64,000 nucleotides of DNA from Perkinsela sp. pyNocScin1 (lineage: Eukaryota; Euglenozoa; Kinetoplastea; Prokinetoplastida; Perkinselidae), in assembly GCA_964019655.1 (NCBI GenBank), contig CAXHTR010000003.1, forward strand, positions 372,001 to 436,000. Direction: 5' to 3'. Below are positions 52,933 through 62,532 of the stretch, piece by piece (the first letter of the stretch is position 1; the number at the start of each line of letters is the position of its first letter). The translations under genes and the position numbers were made by a program. The notes under the pieces were generated by a model. That model ran no database searches, was not told where the DNA came from, and saw only the letters and a program-made list of their open reading frames with translations.

Positions 52933-55440
52933 ATGTTTAAGATTCCGCATACGTGGCTACTCCGATCTGTGCAAGAGCACCATCATCTAAACCGTAAGCT
53001 CGGAGAATGCCGTTCAAAGATAACACAAAAAAATTTATTCGCTGCAGGTCCACACTCAAAACTCGCTTATCCAGATATCTCGGCTTTGCAGAAAAGAAAT
53101 CTTCTAGAAAACGCTTTGGAAGCAAAAAACTCCTGTGAATGCTTTCTGCCAATGCCGCAGTTTCGGAAGCTTCTTATGGAAGCACCACTCTCACCACATC
53201 CATCGGTGATTTTTGAAGAGGTTGTAGAGTCCATCAATGCAGTACGCCGAAAATATCGTAACGAAGTCTATTTCTCTTCCGATCTGGGTCGATTGGACAA
53301 AAACAAAGCACATGCACTTATCCCAGATAAATATTCTGCACTATTTTTTGACCAGGCGTACAAGAGGCTATGCATCATGAAACCCTCAGGTATATCAAAG
53401 AAAACTTTTACATTCGATGAAGAAGAAATTCGGGCGTGTCACAGGCTTTGGCAAAATTATCTTCTCTATGCCTCTACTGACGTGTCAGAACGGGCAAATG
53501 GTAAGCTCTTTTTATTCGGTATACTCACCGCCTGCAAAGCTGCCCATCTGCTTCGTGCCATAAAAAGTTATCCAGCGATTTCCGATTTATGTTCGCTGGT
53601 TCGCTCCATGCTTCCATCGATAAGGAACCATCATGCAGAAGTGATGAATTTCATTTCATCTGCACTCGCCGGGTTTGAGGGTCAGGCCATAATGATACAT
53701 AGATGTCGACAAACTTTGAATCTGTGTAGCAATATGAAGCTTTTCCATGATTCCAGTTTCGCTCTATATCGCTCTTCACGAGAGCTTTTTGGAGACCATA
53801 CTCGTATTTTGGCGGCATATCTGAAAGGAATTGACAAACTGGAAAGTTTGTGCGAAATCTACCAGCCTTTGATGGCTCGAGAAGCACTTGATGACCGGCT
53901 TGCTTCAAGCTTTATAGACGCGTGCGCGCGATTTCCTCAGCGTGGTATCAGCCAATCGCGCTCCATGTCATACTCTATCTTCAAGATGTGTATCGAGAAA
54001 TCGCAGGTTATACACACAGATAAAAGAAGCCTAGCGCTGATAGAGGCACTAGCCCGTGTAACAGCAGCGCATGGCCTGCCTGTGGAAACATTTATGACAG
54101 GCCTCTTTGCAAATATGAAGTATGACTCAAAGAAACTTGATCAAATGCATCTATACTGTGTGTGGGCTCTTGTGGCATCTGGCGAAGTGCACCTTGCAAT
54201 TAAAAAAGTTCTCCATCTGCTTGCTCACCAGCGAATAGCTGACTTTTCTGTTGTTGCTATCGTTCTTTCTGAGTGCTCGTGGGAGCAGGCACTTTACCTC
54301 TGCAACAGCTTGAGGAAATATACAAGATATCGCTCGGAGCGCATCTTTGCGATGATTCTCTATCGATGTATTACCAACCCTCCTCTCCTCCTCAGACTTG
54401 TACGGCAACGTGTAACAGCTGATGCTTCGGATTTCAACCAAGCAACGAAGAGCTTCGCTAAACCAGGGATGGAAGGAAATTCGAACGAGCTAAATTACCG
54501 TAGTACAGCGTTTTCACCGTACATGCTCGGAGTTTTGTACAGATGCATCATAAACAACTGTCAGAGATACCCACAATGCATCCTCGAAATATCTCATCTC
54601 CTCACAAGAATAGTGTTCAGTCTACTTCAAATCCAGAGTGAACAGTTGGGTGCTTGCTCGCATAAAAAAAAACAATTATCTCTGGGAAATTGCTCCAGGA
54701 TTTTTGTTCCGCCCCCAATCAACACAGAGGACTGGCTGTATGAATGGCTATATGATTTGAAAAGGCCAAAATGCTTCGCAGATATGAAAGAAATGCTTCA
54801 TGGGGCAATTTATCAGCTCAAAATCAAAACAAATTGTGATAGGATTCTCATGCCATTTGAAATTCTTCTGAGTATAGCTTTAGCACAACAAATACATTGC
54901 TTCGCAACACACACGCTTATGACTTGGGCACAACTTTTGCATGTGAGGCTTTCTTATGTGAGCTTTATGTCCTTTCATGAAACTGCGAGCATAAGGTATT
55001 ATTTGCAAGAGAATTATGAAGAGTCACTCTGCGAAGGTGGGTTCTTGTATACAAAAAAGCTAAATGAACTGCCTTCACCTGCAAGCTGTAAGCATAAAAA
55101 TGCACCTATTCAGAGTAAACATACACTGCATTCTTATGATTTCAGCAATAGCACATTCGCAAGATTCTTCGACCCCTTTATCCTAACCGAGAAGGACCTT
55201 TACCCTATAGTTAAGGCAAAGAAAAAATGCAAGCGGCAAAATATAGAAATGCAGATTCAAGACAAAAGCTTGTGCGTCAGTCAGGCTACCATTGACGGAT
55301 CGCAAATGCATATCTATGCACAATTTGTTGCAGCTCGAGAATACCTATCTAATGGCGCTGCAGGTGTAAGTCCACATGGTTTCTTTTCGGATCCTCAGAA
55401 GGAGACAATTCGAATGCTTAGTGAGATCTCCAAAGTTTAG
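52933..55440 (+). CDS. Large helical protein, unknown
   Basis: Not recognised, 835 residues. It is almost wholly alpha-helical with repeated Leu/Ala/Cys patterns of about 35 residues, which recalls PPR-like solenoids of mitochondrial RNA proteins, but I could not fix repeat boundaries. The start (M-F-K-I-P-H-T-W-L-L-R-S-V-Q-E-H) is a possible presequence. A basic spot K-K-K-C-K-R lies near residue 760. In kinetoplastids many such proteins serve mitochondrial ribosomes or RNA maturation; this is inference from shape only. Confidence 0.65.
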   Translation: MFKIPHTWLLRSVQEHHHLNRKLGECRSKITQKNLFAAGPHSKLAYPDISALQKRNLLENALEAKNSCECFLPMPQFRKLLMEAPLSPHPSVIFEEVVESINAVRRKYRNEVYFSSDLGRLDKNKAHALIPDKYSALFFDQAYKRLCIMKPSGISKKTFTFDEEEIRACHRLWQNYLLYASTDVSERANGKLFLFGILTACKAAHLLRAIKSYPAISDLCSLVRSMLPSIRNHHAEVMNFISSALAGFEGQAIMIHRCRQTLNLCSNMKLFHDSSFALYRSSRELFGDHTRILAAYLKGIDKLESLCEIYQPLMAREALDDRLASSFIDACARFPQRGISQSRSMSYSIFKMCIEKSQVIHTDKRSLALIEALARVTAAHGLPVETFMTGLFANMKYDSKKLDQMHLYCVWALVASGEVHLAIKKVLHLLAHQRIADFSVVAIVLSECSWEQALYLCNSLRKYTRYRSERIFAMILYRCITNPPLLLRLVRQRVTADASDFNQATKSFAKPGMEGNSNELNYRSTAFSPYMLGVLYRCIINNCQRYPQCILEISHLLTRIVFSLLQIQSEQLGACSHKKKQLSLGNCSRIFVPPPINTEDWLYEWLYDLKRPKCFADMKEMLHGAIYQLKIKTNCDRILMPFEILLSIALAQQIHCFATHTLMTWAQLLHVRLSYVSFMSFHETASIRYYLQENYEESLCEGGFLYTKKLNELPSPASCKHKNAPIQSKHTLHSYDFSNSTFARFFDPFILTEKDLYPIVKAKKKCKRQNIEMQIQDKSLCVSQATIDGSQMHIYAQFVAAREYLSNGAAGVSPHGFFSDPQKETIRMLSEISKV

Positions 55441-55604
55441 GCATTTTTGAAGGAGTTAAAGACAATGAAACTTGAAAGCTCTCTAGGCTTTTGTGAAAGC
55501 TCCGCGCTTTATGGAAGCAGGGAGCAGCTCATCGATATTTTATATTGCTTACCCACCTAAAGATAGCACATCATTTTTGAGATTTTAATCTTTATCAATA
55601 TAAG

Positions 55605-56489
55605 ATGGATGGTGAAGCAAGCATACTAGCCCTCATCAATACAAAAAGAGAAGGTATACTCGAGTCAGATGTCCTTTACCTCACATGTGCAATGCTAAGT
55701 GCAGAACAAAGTGCTCAGGCGATTGAAAACCTCATCACCCAGAAATCAATCGAAAGATTCGAGTCAAATAATCAGCAATTTCTGCGTGCTCGTATCGAAA
55801 CTATGCAGATACGCCTTACTGGCAACCAGCTTGTTGTGTATCGAATCATTGAAATGGTCGGTGCGAAAGGCATTACTGAGGATGAGATCGTGACGAAAAT
55901 GAACGGAAAAAATCTTCCACTTAAACGGGAAATCAAAAAAACGCTGAAAATGCTCCATGGGGAGGGATTCATCCAGAAGTTACGATCGATTCAGAATAAA
56001 AAAGAAATGCTCTTCGTTATCATGGGTTTACAGCCAGAAGACACAATTACTGGGGGAAGGTGGTACACAGCTGAGAAGGACTTCGACACGGCCTACGTGA
56101 ATGCACTCAGAAATACTTGTATGGATCTCGTAGGCAAAAATGCAAACAAGGGCATATTTGATGCTCATGATGTACATAGGTGGATTGTGGCACACGCCAA
56201 TACAGCTGATCTGCCGACAGCAGATATTATTGCACAAATCCTCCATACGCTCGAGCTCGATGGTAAGATCCAATTGCATGTTAAGCAAATTGATGAAAGC
56301 AATAGCAAAATAGCCATGCCACCCCACCCACAGATCGACACATCTTATATTGCTTGCCGTTCTATGACAAACTCAAGTATATTAGAGCCGCCCTGCATGT
56401 CTTGCAAGTATTTACATGAATGCGACCCAAGCGGTCTTGGTATTATCAGTCCAATGAATTGTCCGTATATAGAGAAATGGTTTATGTGA
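55605..56489 (+). CDS. RPC34: RNA polymerase III subunit RPC34 (RPC6)
   Basis: Winged-helix subunit of Pol III needed for promoter opening, 294 residues. Two winged-helix units lie in the first 160 residues (Q-L-V-V-Y-R-I-I-E, L-K-M-L-H-G-E-G-F-I). G-G-R-W-Y-T-A-E-K-D-F-D-T-A-Y-V is strongly conserved in the family. The C-terminal cysteine set P-C-M-S-C-K-Y-L-H-E-C plus S-P-M-N-C-P-Y is the iron-sulfur site of RPC34. Length is near that of yeast and human proteins. Confidence 0.94.
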   Translation: MDGEASILALINTKREGILESDVLYLTCAMLSAEQSAQAIENLITQKSIERFESNNQQFLRARIETMQIRLTGNQLVVYRIIEMVGAKGITEDEIVTKMNGKNLPLKREIKKTLKMLHGEGFIQKLRSIQNKKEMLFVIMGLQPEDTITGGRWYTAEKDFDTAYVNALRNTCMDLVGKNANKGIFDAHDVHRWIVAHANTADLPTADIIAQILHTLELDGKIQLHVKQIDESNSKIAMPPHPQIDTSYIACRSMTNSSILEPPCMSCKYLHECDPSGLGIISPMNCPYIEKWFM

Positions 56490-56587
56490 TGACCAGAAAT
56501 CTTCTTTCGTTCAGCGATTTTTTTTTTCAGCTTCTTCGTTCGGCAAGCTGGGACTGAATTGAGTCATGAAGTTTGAAGTCAGTCAGC
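56490..56587 (+). promoter_or_regulatory. Leader with strong pyrimidine tract and AG
   Basis: A run of ten T residues ending in CAG (56518-56530) looks like a trans-splice acceptor. It lies too far (400 bases) from the 56933 gene, which has its own tract, and so hints at a small gene starting at 56588. Confidence 0.35.
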
Positions 56588-56854
56588 ATGCAAAGAGTTG
56601 CAATGAATTCCTTGGGCACACAAAGTGCATTCACTAGAGTGAATTCGTGCTCACTTTATAGCGACAGATCTACGAGAGGCATCGAGGTCACATTATCACA
56701 GCAGCAAGTCGAGAAATTCTTCAAGTTCACCTCAGTGTCTCATCGATCTCATTGCGTGGGCTTTACCTTATCTACTGTCTGTACTGCTTTGTTCTCACGA
56801 TATGAATGTACATTTTGTACGCAACGAAATATAAAATATAGTTTTGAGACGTGA
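56588..56854 (+). CDS. Possible small protein
   Basis: A frame of 88 codons from ATG, Ser/Thr/Cys-rich, with no known domain. Support comes from the strong acceptor-like tract 58 bases upstream and from filling an otherwise empty 443-base gap. It could also be part of the leader of the next gene. Confidence 0.3.
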   Translation: MQRVAMNSLGTQSAFTRVNSCSLYSDRSTRGIEVTLSQQQVEKFFKFTSVSHRSHCVGFTLSTVCTALFSRYECTFCTQRNIKYSFET

Positions 56855-56932
56855 GATTTCTTATTGCTTTTCTATCGGTTCTATCCGTTTAATGTCAAGT
56901 GTGGATAATATGAATTCCTAGACACTTCTGTA

Positions 56933-58021
56933 ATGTTTGATGGTGAAGAAACGATCTGCTCATCAACAAGGAATGAACAAGTGAGCTCTGATCCTATTGA
57001 AGAGACCGATGATGAATCTTTCTTGTCTCGATATGTTAGTAAAAAGGTGAAAGGTGCATTGAATGATCAGTCTTTTGAAAACTTTATCCGCACACTAAAA
57101 AACAAACCCGTGAAAGAAACTGTATTAGCTGTGGCCACAGCGCGAAACAATCAGACAATACAAGCAACAACGCACTATTCACAAGGTACCCAGGCTAATC
57201 TTCTGTCTGAAATTTCAGACTCAGACCGTCTAAATAAAGTTATTTTCGAGTCTCGAATTCCTACACAGACCGACGATTTGTTAAGAATAATTTCGAAAGC
57301 AAGCTCAATGGAGGGTCTCAAAAGTACAAAAGCTCTATCAGGCACAAATTTCAATGAAAAATGCGCATCGTACGATGCAGAGATGTTGGTAGATGAATCG
57401 CATCTGTTAAGAAAAAGGCTTGGGCTTCTTCAAAGTGTCGAAAATGCAATTTTTAAATCAGAGTTCTTTGGAAATGAGTTACTGCGTTCGGATTTCTCCG
57501 CATACAATCGTATGATCTTGTCCAGCTCATGTGTCTTGTGGAAGCCGAATGATAGTTTGGCAACTGTACAGTATGCCGTATGTGGTGAGGCGTTTCGTAT
57601 AAGCATGATTCACTTATCAAAAAATGGGCAAGTCACCAAAGGGCTTATTCGCGTCGCTTGCAATACTCGTCAATCAAAGCATATCCCTGTGCTTTGTGAG
57701 TGTTTTGTCGATGATGTTGAGTCGACACAGATACAGGTAAAGAAATCTTTAAAGCATGGGTACATAACTGGCCCTGGAATGCTGTGCTTATATACAGCTT
57801 CAGGCCACACAGGTGTGCCCCAAGTGACGGATATGTGCGTAAACTCAGTAGGGTTGGATGTGTTGATTGTTCCAGAGCAAACTTACAAAGCGCTAAAATC
57901 TCTTGACTTGCCTCATCGACTACTTTCTTGTTATAGCTTAATGCGTAATCGAGCGCGAGAGCCTCGACACACCGCAATAAAAAACCCTTCGCATAATGAA
58001 GATCGAGTAACCGCATGGTGA
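56933..58021 (+). CDS. Unknown protein with acidic N-terminus
   Basis: Not recognised, 362 residues. The first 40 are acidic and Ser-rich (D-P-I-E-E-T-D-D-E-S-F). The middle is polar and probably disordered. From about 155 there is a folded part: L-R-K-R-L-G-L-L-Q-S-V-E-N-A-I-F-K-S, then beta-rich L-W-K-P-N-D-S-L-A-T-V-Q-Y-A-V and several Cys. The last 30 residues are basic. No membrane segment or signal. Its own pyrimidine-rich leader precedes the ATG. Confidence 0.6.
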   Translation: MFDGEETICSSTRNEQVSSDPIEETDDESFLSRYVSKKVKGALNDQSFENFIRTLKNKPVKETVLAVATARNNQTIQATTHYSQGTQANLLSEISDSDRLNKVIFESRIPTQTDDLLRIISKASSMEGLKSTKALSGTNFNEKCASYDAEMLVDESHLLRKRLGLLQSVENAIFKSEFFGNELLRSDFSAYNRMILSSSCVLWKPNDSLATVQYAVCGEAFRISMIHLSKNGQVTKGLIRVACNTRQSKHIPVLCECFVDDVESTQIQVKKSLKHGYITGPGMLCLYTASGHTGVPQVTDMCVNSVGLDVLIVPEQTYKALKSLDLPHRLLSCYSLMRNRAREPRHTAIKNPSHNEDRVTAW

Positions 58022-58419
58022 TATACGGGTATTCTTTGCCGAACTATGAAATGCTTTTAGTGGCTATGATGTGAGAACTTCATTCATTACCAAATGCTCA
58101 CACATTTAAGCTAATGTGATGAAAATTTGACAGCAACGTAGGATTAGCCGATTTTCACTTTGGTGGTGTATCACTCTGTCATATGGCAATAAGTTGATAG
58201 ACCAAGGCCCCACACATAACCAGTTTGTTCTCGCATGCATTCATTTACATGCATACTGAAGAATCATTCTGAAAGTGAATGGGATCTCTCTGCCCTTCTA
58301 GTATTAGCTTATTTACGAGTAGATATCAGTGACTGCTGTTGCATTTTCCTTTCTCCCGGCCTTTATAAGAGATCTCTTGTTTCTTTCACTTTCAACCTAT
58401 CTCCCCGAGCTCAAATGCT
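58022..58419. other. Intergenic stretch with acceptor-like tract
   Basis: 398 bases without a gene. The right end has a long pyrimidine-rich segment with AG (58374-58409) just before the next ATG at 58420. The 80-codon frame at 58235 is out of phase with the next gene and is not convincing. Confidence 0.5.
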
Positions 58420-59508
58420 ATGGATGCGGAGCAGTGCATCGTGTATCCCTTTCACGCGTGGTATAAGCTCCCAGTGAGCCCTATCGATATTGTTGCTTTA
58501 AAAAATAGCTGCAGGAATTTCATCTTTTACGGAACAAAAGCGCACATAACATTGCACTTTTACCAGAACGACTTTGGCAGCTACTTTCCACGCGGGCGAT
58601 CCCCTTTTCCTAACATCCCTGTCTCTGTCGACGTCTACGAAAATGGTGCAGCATCCATTCTATGCATTGGGGCCGATCAGCAGATTGCATTACACAACTA
58701 TTTTATGTCGCTCATCAATACGAAAACTTGTAACTTATCATATACAACAGAGAAGCCATGTTCTTGCAACCACTGCACATATTCTTTCCGTATCGAACCA
58801 TGTGCGGACGGTGTGATTCCACCACAATGCACTCATCCACGCATTCCAACTCTACCTGCCTTTATGCTTTTTCTTGAGCTCGTTTTCTCAAAGCTTTTAG
58901 ACTTACTCTCCATGCGGCTTCCCAGTGTAATGAAAAGCAAAGCTACAACGTCACGAGAACACCCACGGCACCCCCTTTTCGACTGTACATCGTTGCGCAT
59001 CGTGTCATACCGCAGCATAATCAAACAATCAAATATTCTCTACCACCTTCTTAAGCCCTTGAGTGGAATCCATCTTCACAGGCAAGATCTGGGTGCCTCC
59101 AGCATGAATTTTCCGATGTCAGTTTGTACTTCAGTTGACGGAAAAAACTTAAGTTCCGCTATAAAGGAAGCCCTCCGTGAAAATCTTACCGTTGTGAAAG
59201 GCTCCATCATACATAACCAGGATGATAATCTGATACAATTTTCTATAGTGCCAGTGCAGCGACGCAATCGTGCAAGTCGACCTATCTTTCTTAATTTTGC
59301 GGGCTTATGCAAGAGCTTAGCGAGTGCTGAAAACCGAATCGACGGGCTGCCGGCATGCTATCGAGATGAAGGGCTTACTTTATCTTCTCCACAGCCTTTG
59401 TGCGCAGTTCACTTCACAGTGTCTCAGTGTATTTGCGTGACATCAAGGTGTCCCCACGCGTTGCTCAGCGCTGTGAAGATGTGTTCTGCCCACTTCGCCT
59501 CACTGTGA
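58420..59508 (+). CDS. Unknown cysteine-rich protein
   Basis: Not recognised, 362 residues. It has a cluster C-S-C-N-H-C (about 113-118), which may bind metal with nearby Cys and His (P-P-Q-C-T-H-P-R), and further Cys in the last 50 residues (C-I-C-V-T-S-R-C). One hydrophobic helix (A-F-M-L-F-L-E-L-V-F-S-K-L-L-D-L-L) lies near residue 150. The start is supported by the pyrimidine tract and AG ten bases upstream. Confidence 0.6.
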   Translation: MDAEQCIVYPFHAWYKLPVSPIDIVALKNSCRNFIFYGTKAHITLHFYQNDFGSYFPRGRSPFPNIPVSVDVYENGAASILCIGADQQIALHNYFMSLINTKTCNLSYTTEKPCSCNHCTYSFRIEPCADGVIPPQCTHPRIPTLPAFMLFLELVFSKLLDLLSMRLPSVMKSKATTSREHPRHPLFDCTSLRIVSYRSIIKQSNILYHLLKPLSGIHLHRQDLGASSMNFPMSVCTSVDGKNLSSAIKEALRENLTVVKGSIIHNQDDNLIQFSIVPVQRRNRASRPIFLNFAGLCKSLASAENRIDGLPACYRDEGLTLSSPQPLCAVHFTVSQCICVTSRCPHALLSAVKMCSAHFASL

Positions 59509-59573
59509 AAAGAAGGCTCGTTGATAAAAAAGACCTCATATCCTGTATATAGCATATCGCTTTTAGCTATTCA

Positions 59574-59927
59574 ATGCTTTCAACACGAATTTTTCTTCTC
59601 GGTATCGCCATGTGCTTCGTCTCTGCAACGCAGCTACGTGCGGCTTCGGATGTCGCTGACTACGCTGATGACCTCGATGAAGTTGCAGCGGAGGAGAAGG
59701 CAGATAATCCGTTCAGCGTTCTTGAAAATGTCATGCAGGAGTTCCTTGGAGCTTCCGAGGCGCCGATGATGAAGATGCTTCGCGACGTCCAGCAGACTAT
59801 CTCATGGCTGAAAAAATGGGTCTACTACTGCGTTCGCCAAGTCGCCAAAGTGCTTCCTGAGCCATTCAAGTCGTTAGCTCTGAAGGTTATCCCGAAAATG
59901 CAGAAGAAGGCGGCGCGCGCCATGTGA
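59574..59927 (+). CDS. Small secreted protein with amphipathic helices
   Basis: Not recognised, 117 residues. A clear signal peptide (M-L-S-T-R-I-F-L-L-G-I-A-M-C-F-V-S-A, cleavage near A-T-Q or L-R-A-A) precedes an acidic stretch (D-V-A-D-Y-A-D-D-L-D-E-V-A-A-E-E) that could be a propeptide. A mature basic helical part follows, with P-E-P-F-K-S-L-A-L-K-V-I-P-K-M-Q-K-K-A-A-R-A-M at the end. Codons are GC-rich at third positions like those of ribosomal genes, so it may be abundant. Export to the cell surface or host, or a lumenal role, are both possible. Confidence 0.7.
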   Translation: MLSTRIFLLGIAMCFVSATQLRAASDVADYADDLDEVAAEEKADNPFSVLENVMQEFLGASEAPMMKMLRDVQQTISWLKKWVYYCVRQVAKVLPEPFKSLALKVIPKMQKKAARAM

Positions 59928-59975
59928 AGCTCCTCTAGTTAATATCAGAAAATTATACAAAGGTTAACATAAATC

Positions 59976-59988
59976 ATCCCTTTTTTAG
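59976..59988 (+). promoter_or_regulatory. Predicted trans-splice acceptor
   Basis: TCCCTTTTTTAG lies 57 bases before the ATG of the next gene and has the form of a spliced-leader acceptor. Confidence 0.35.
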
Positions 59989-60044
59989 CATCTAGGGGCA
60001 GGAATCAAAATCCTTTGCGTATTGATTTGATATGAATATAGAAA

Positions 60045-61436
60045 ATGCATCACAATTTTCGAACCCTTTCTTCAAAAGATTCTTGCAGCCAAAAGAGCCG
60101 AGACGCTGAATACATAGAGAGAGCTGATCGTGAGTTCGCTGCAAATATAGACGAGTGGACGCAGAAGGGTGACGCGGACTTCGATTGCCTTCGCAAGATC
60201 GTGTTCCGTCGACAGAACGCAGCGACCCGAAATAACCACTGGCTCGGTCTCCCAGAAGGTTCCATACACTATGTGCGGCAAGCCGGTGACCACACTTTTA
60301 CCGTGTGTCCCGCCATACGAGAGAAATCCGCATTCACTCGCTCCCAACTGCACAAGCATTATCCGGGCTGCAATTCGCCAATCACGCTCGAGAAAATCGA
60401 GAATTCACGGCGCATGTTTGAGGGATTTAGTCAGAAAGATAAGCTCGATTTTATGGGCAAGGTTAAGCAGGTCGAGGCAGAGCTCCTCAGCGCCTCATTT
60501 CAGCGACTCGAGTGGGGTCTTCGCTATGATAGTATCGAGCGCATGTTTTTTCCAAAGTACCTCCCGTCTCATTCCGATGCCATGAGGGCTTTCCGTCTAC
60601 CGAAACCTTTCTTGTACGTGCCAGAGACGTTCCAAACACTCGAAAATATCGCGCGATTCCCACTGGACCGCGCTGACCGAAGTGGGGCCCTAACGGTTTC
60701 CTTTGATGAGTGGCTCTCGCTTTTTCAGAATTATTTTGCATCACCCCACCCCCTGCACTACTTTCTTCAAGTGACGGGCAGCACAACTCTTTTTACAAGA
60801 GAGTTCGTGAATCACCTCGCAGAATACCTGGCGGAGCGCTGCGAGTGCCTAGGAAACGGGAAGACGCCGATTCTGGATGTTGGATCACCAACGGGTCGAC
60901 TAGCTTTTCTCTTGAACGAAACAAAGAAGTTGCCTGCGTCAGTGCTGTCGTGCTGCGATACTCCTCTGGCTAATCCCTACCTCCTGAAAATTCCCAGACA
61001 TATGCAATCGGCCTTTGATTTACCTGCGCCGCAGGGTCTTGACATCGAGCCTGCGCTCCAAAAATATCGACCCAAGATCGTCCTCTGCCAGGATATGCCA
61101 ATGAATAAAGATCTTACAGCGCAAATGCGCGCTGAAGGGAGTGTGATGGAGTATTTACTCATCGGCGTGCCGTATTCATATCTTTCAGGACATCCATGGC
61201 TCACATGGGGACTTGATAGCAATCAGCCAGGAAAAAGGCTCAGAGTGCGATCGCACCACGCTGCTTCGGGTTTCAAAGACCGCGCATTAAATCATTTGTC
61301 TCGATGGCTCATTTGCCGGCACGACTCGCACATCGCGACAGGCTTCAGTCAGGTCATTTCCTTCACTAAGCAGGGCGCTCGCCACTCAGCTACCGATAGG
61401 GGGAGGTATGCGATGTTGCGTTTTTTGCGCAGATAA
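60045..61436 (+). CDS. Methyltransferase-like protein, unknown
   Basis: Protein of 463 residues. A glycine motif I-L-D-V-G-S-P-T-G-R-L-A-F-L-L (about 286-300) followed by V-L-S-C-C-D-T-P looks like the SAM site of a class I methyltransferase, though the usual G-x-G-x-G is weak. The N-terminal 200 residues are helical and basic with no known domain. The first residues (M-H-H-N-F-R-T-L-S-S-K) may be a presequence. Mitochondrial rRNA methyltransferase-type assembly factors of kinetoplastids are candidates, but this is only a guess. Last gene of the plus block. Confidence 0.6.
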   Translation: MHHNFRTLSSKDSCSQKSRDAEYIERADREFAANIDEWTQKGDADFDCLRKIVFRRQNAATRNNHWLGLPEGSIHYVRQAGDHTFTVCPAIREKSAFTRSQLHKHYPGCNSPITLEKIENSRRMFEGFSQKDKLDFMGKVKQVEAELLSASFQRLEWGLRYDSIERMFFPKYLPSHSDAMRAFRLPKPFLYVPETFQTLENIARFPLDRADRSGALTVSFDEWLSLFQNYFASPHPLHYFLQVTGSTTLFTREFVNHLAEYLAERCECLGNGKTPILDVGSPTGRLAFLLNETKKLPASVLSCCDTPLANPYLLKIPRHMQSAFDLPAPQGLDIEPALQKYRPKIVLCQDMPMNKDLTAQMRAEGSVMEYLLIGVPYSYLSGHPWLTWGLDSNQPGKRLRVRSHHAASGFKDRALNHLSRWLICRHDSHIATGFSQVISFTKQGARHSATDRGRYAMLRFLRR

Positions 61437-62532
61437 TGGGCGCAATTTCATGGTGATTACCCGCAGTGACGATCGACAGCCCATAAAATGTAGATTTTTA
61501 CGATGTGCTTGAAAAACAAAAGTTACGGCCAAGTTGCATCTTTTTAGGCGTTTTTACTTCATCATTCAATGCCTTCGGCAGCGAAAACGATACGAAGAGG
61601 TACACTGCCATGTTGAATACGAAATCTGAGAAAATGAAGCAGTGGAATCATTGATTTCGCGTATCATTTCAGTAAATAATGCAAAACTCACGAATTGGGG
61701 ACTTCAATTTCTTGGAGATTCCGCGCATTATGCATGGTACTTCTGATCCATACTCGATATCCATGAAGATTTGATTGGAGCATTCACCGGAATCAAATGG
61801 GCTAATGGGTCATTGCTCGTATACATTTATAAATAAATTTGAAAAATGCGGTAGTCGGCCTCCACGCACTAGAAGGAAGTACTTTCAGATAAGCTTAGAA
61901 ATTAGGCAAATCCTCGTGTACATGTGTGACAGTCATCAAGCGAAGGGATAGTTCTGCAATCCAGCTGGTACAGTTTCTTAGTCCAGATCACTTGTTCCAC
62001 TGATTTTTCGCAAGCCAGAAAGCAAGGCGGGCTTTTTTTGATAAGTCAGGCTGTTTGATTGTGTCTCTACTGTCGAACTGATGCCTCAGCTTCTCAAGTA
62101 GTATCTATGTGAGAATATTGACATGGAGTAGCTACGCTCACCCAAAAATCTAGAGAAAAGCATTGATAGTGAATCAATAGCGTAAAGCAAGACACAAATT
62201 TGCGAGCGAAAGCTCTTGTTTTTTCTTTGATATTTTAGATAGCCGAGGAAATTTTCGCCGACCAGTTCATCGAGCAAACATAACTAAGAAGCGCCGTCGA
62301 TTTATATAGATCACATCGGAATTCGCCCAGACAAGCTGGAATCGGGAACCAGAAAGCACTCTTCCTATTCAAAGAATTTCAAACGCAAATTCTCAGATCG
62401 TATGCTTTGGGAAAGCAATCGACAATGATTCAAGAAAGCTAAATATTTTTCGTGCAAATGGAATGCTTTATTCTGAATGTGGAATAGTCGGACAATAGCT
62501 GCTCTTCTCAGATTACATAGCGTTGGTCTATC
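61437..62532. other. Convergent gene-poor stretch
   Basis: 1.1 kb between the methyltransferase-like gene and PEX1. No frame is convincing (the longest, 62086-62277 minus, is AT-biased and short). No tRNA, hairpin cluster or repeat was seen. Like the other convergent gaps it is probably a termination region. Confidence 0.5.

Noticed and set aside
56933-58021. Minus-strand frame 57645-58016 within an orphan gene
   Set aside because: Antisense shadow of the plus-strand frame; starts of both flanking genes and acceptor tracts agree with plus.
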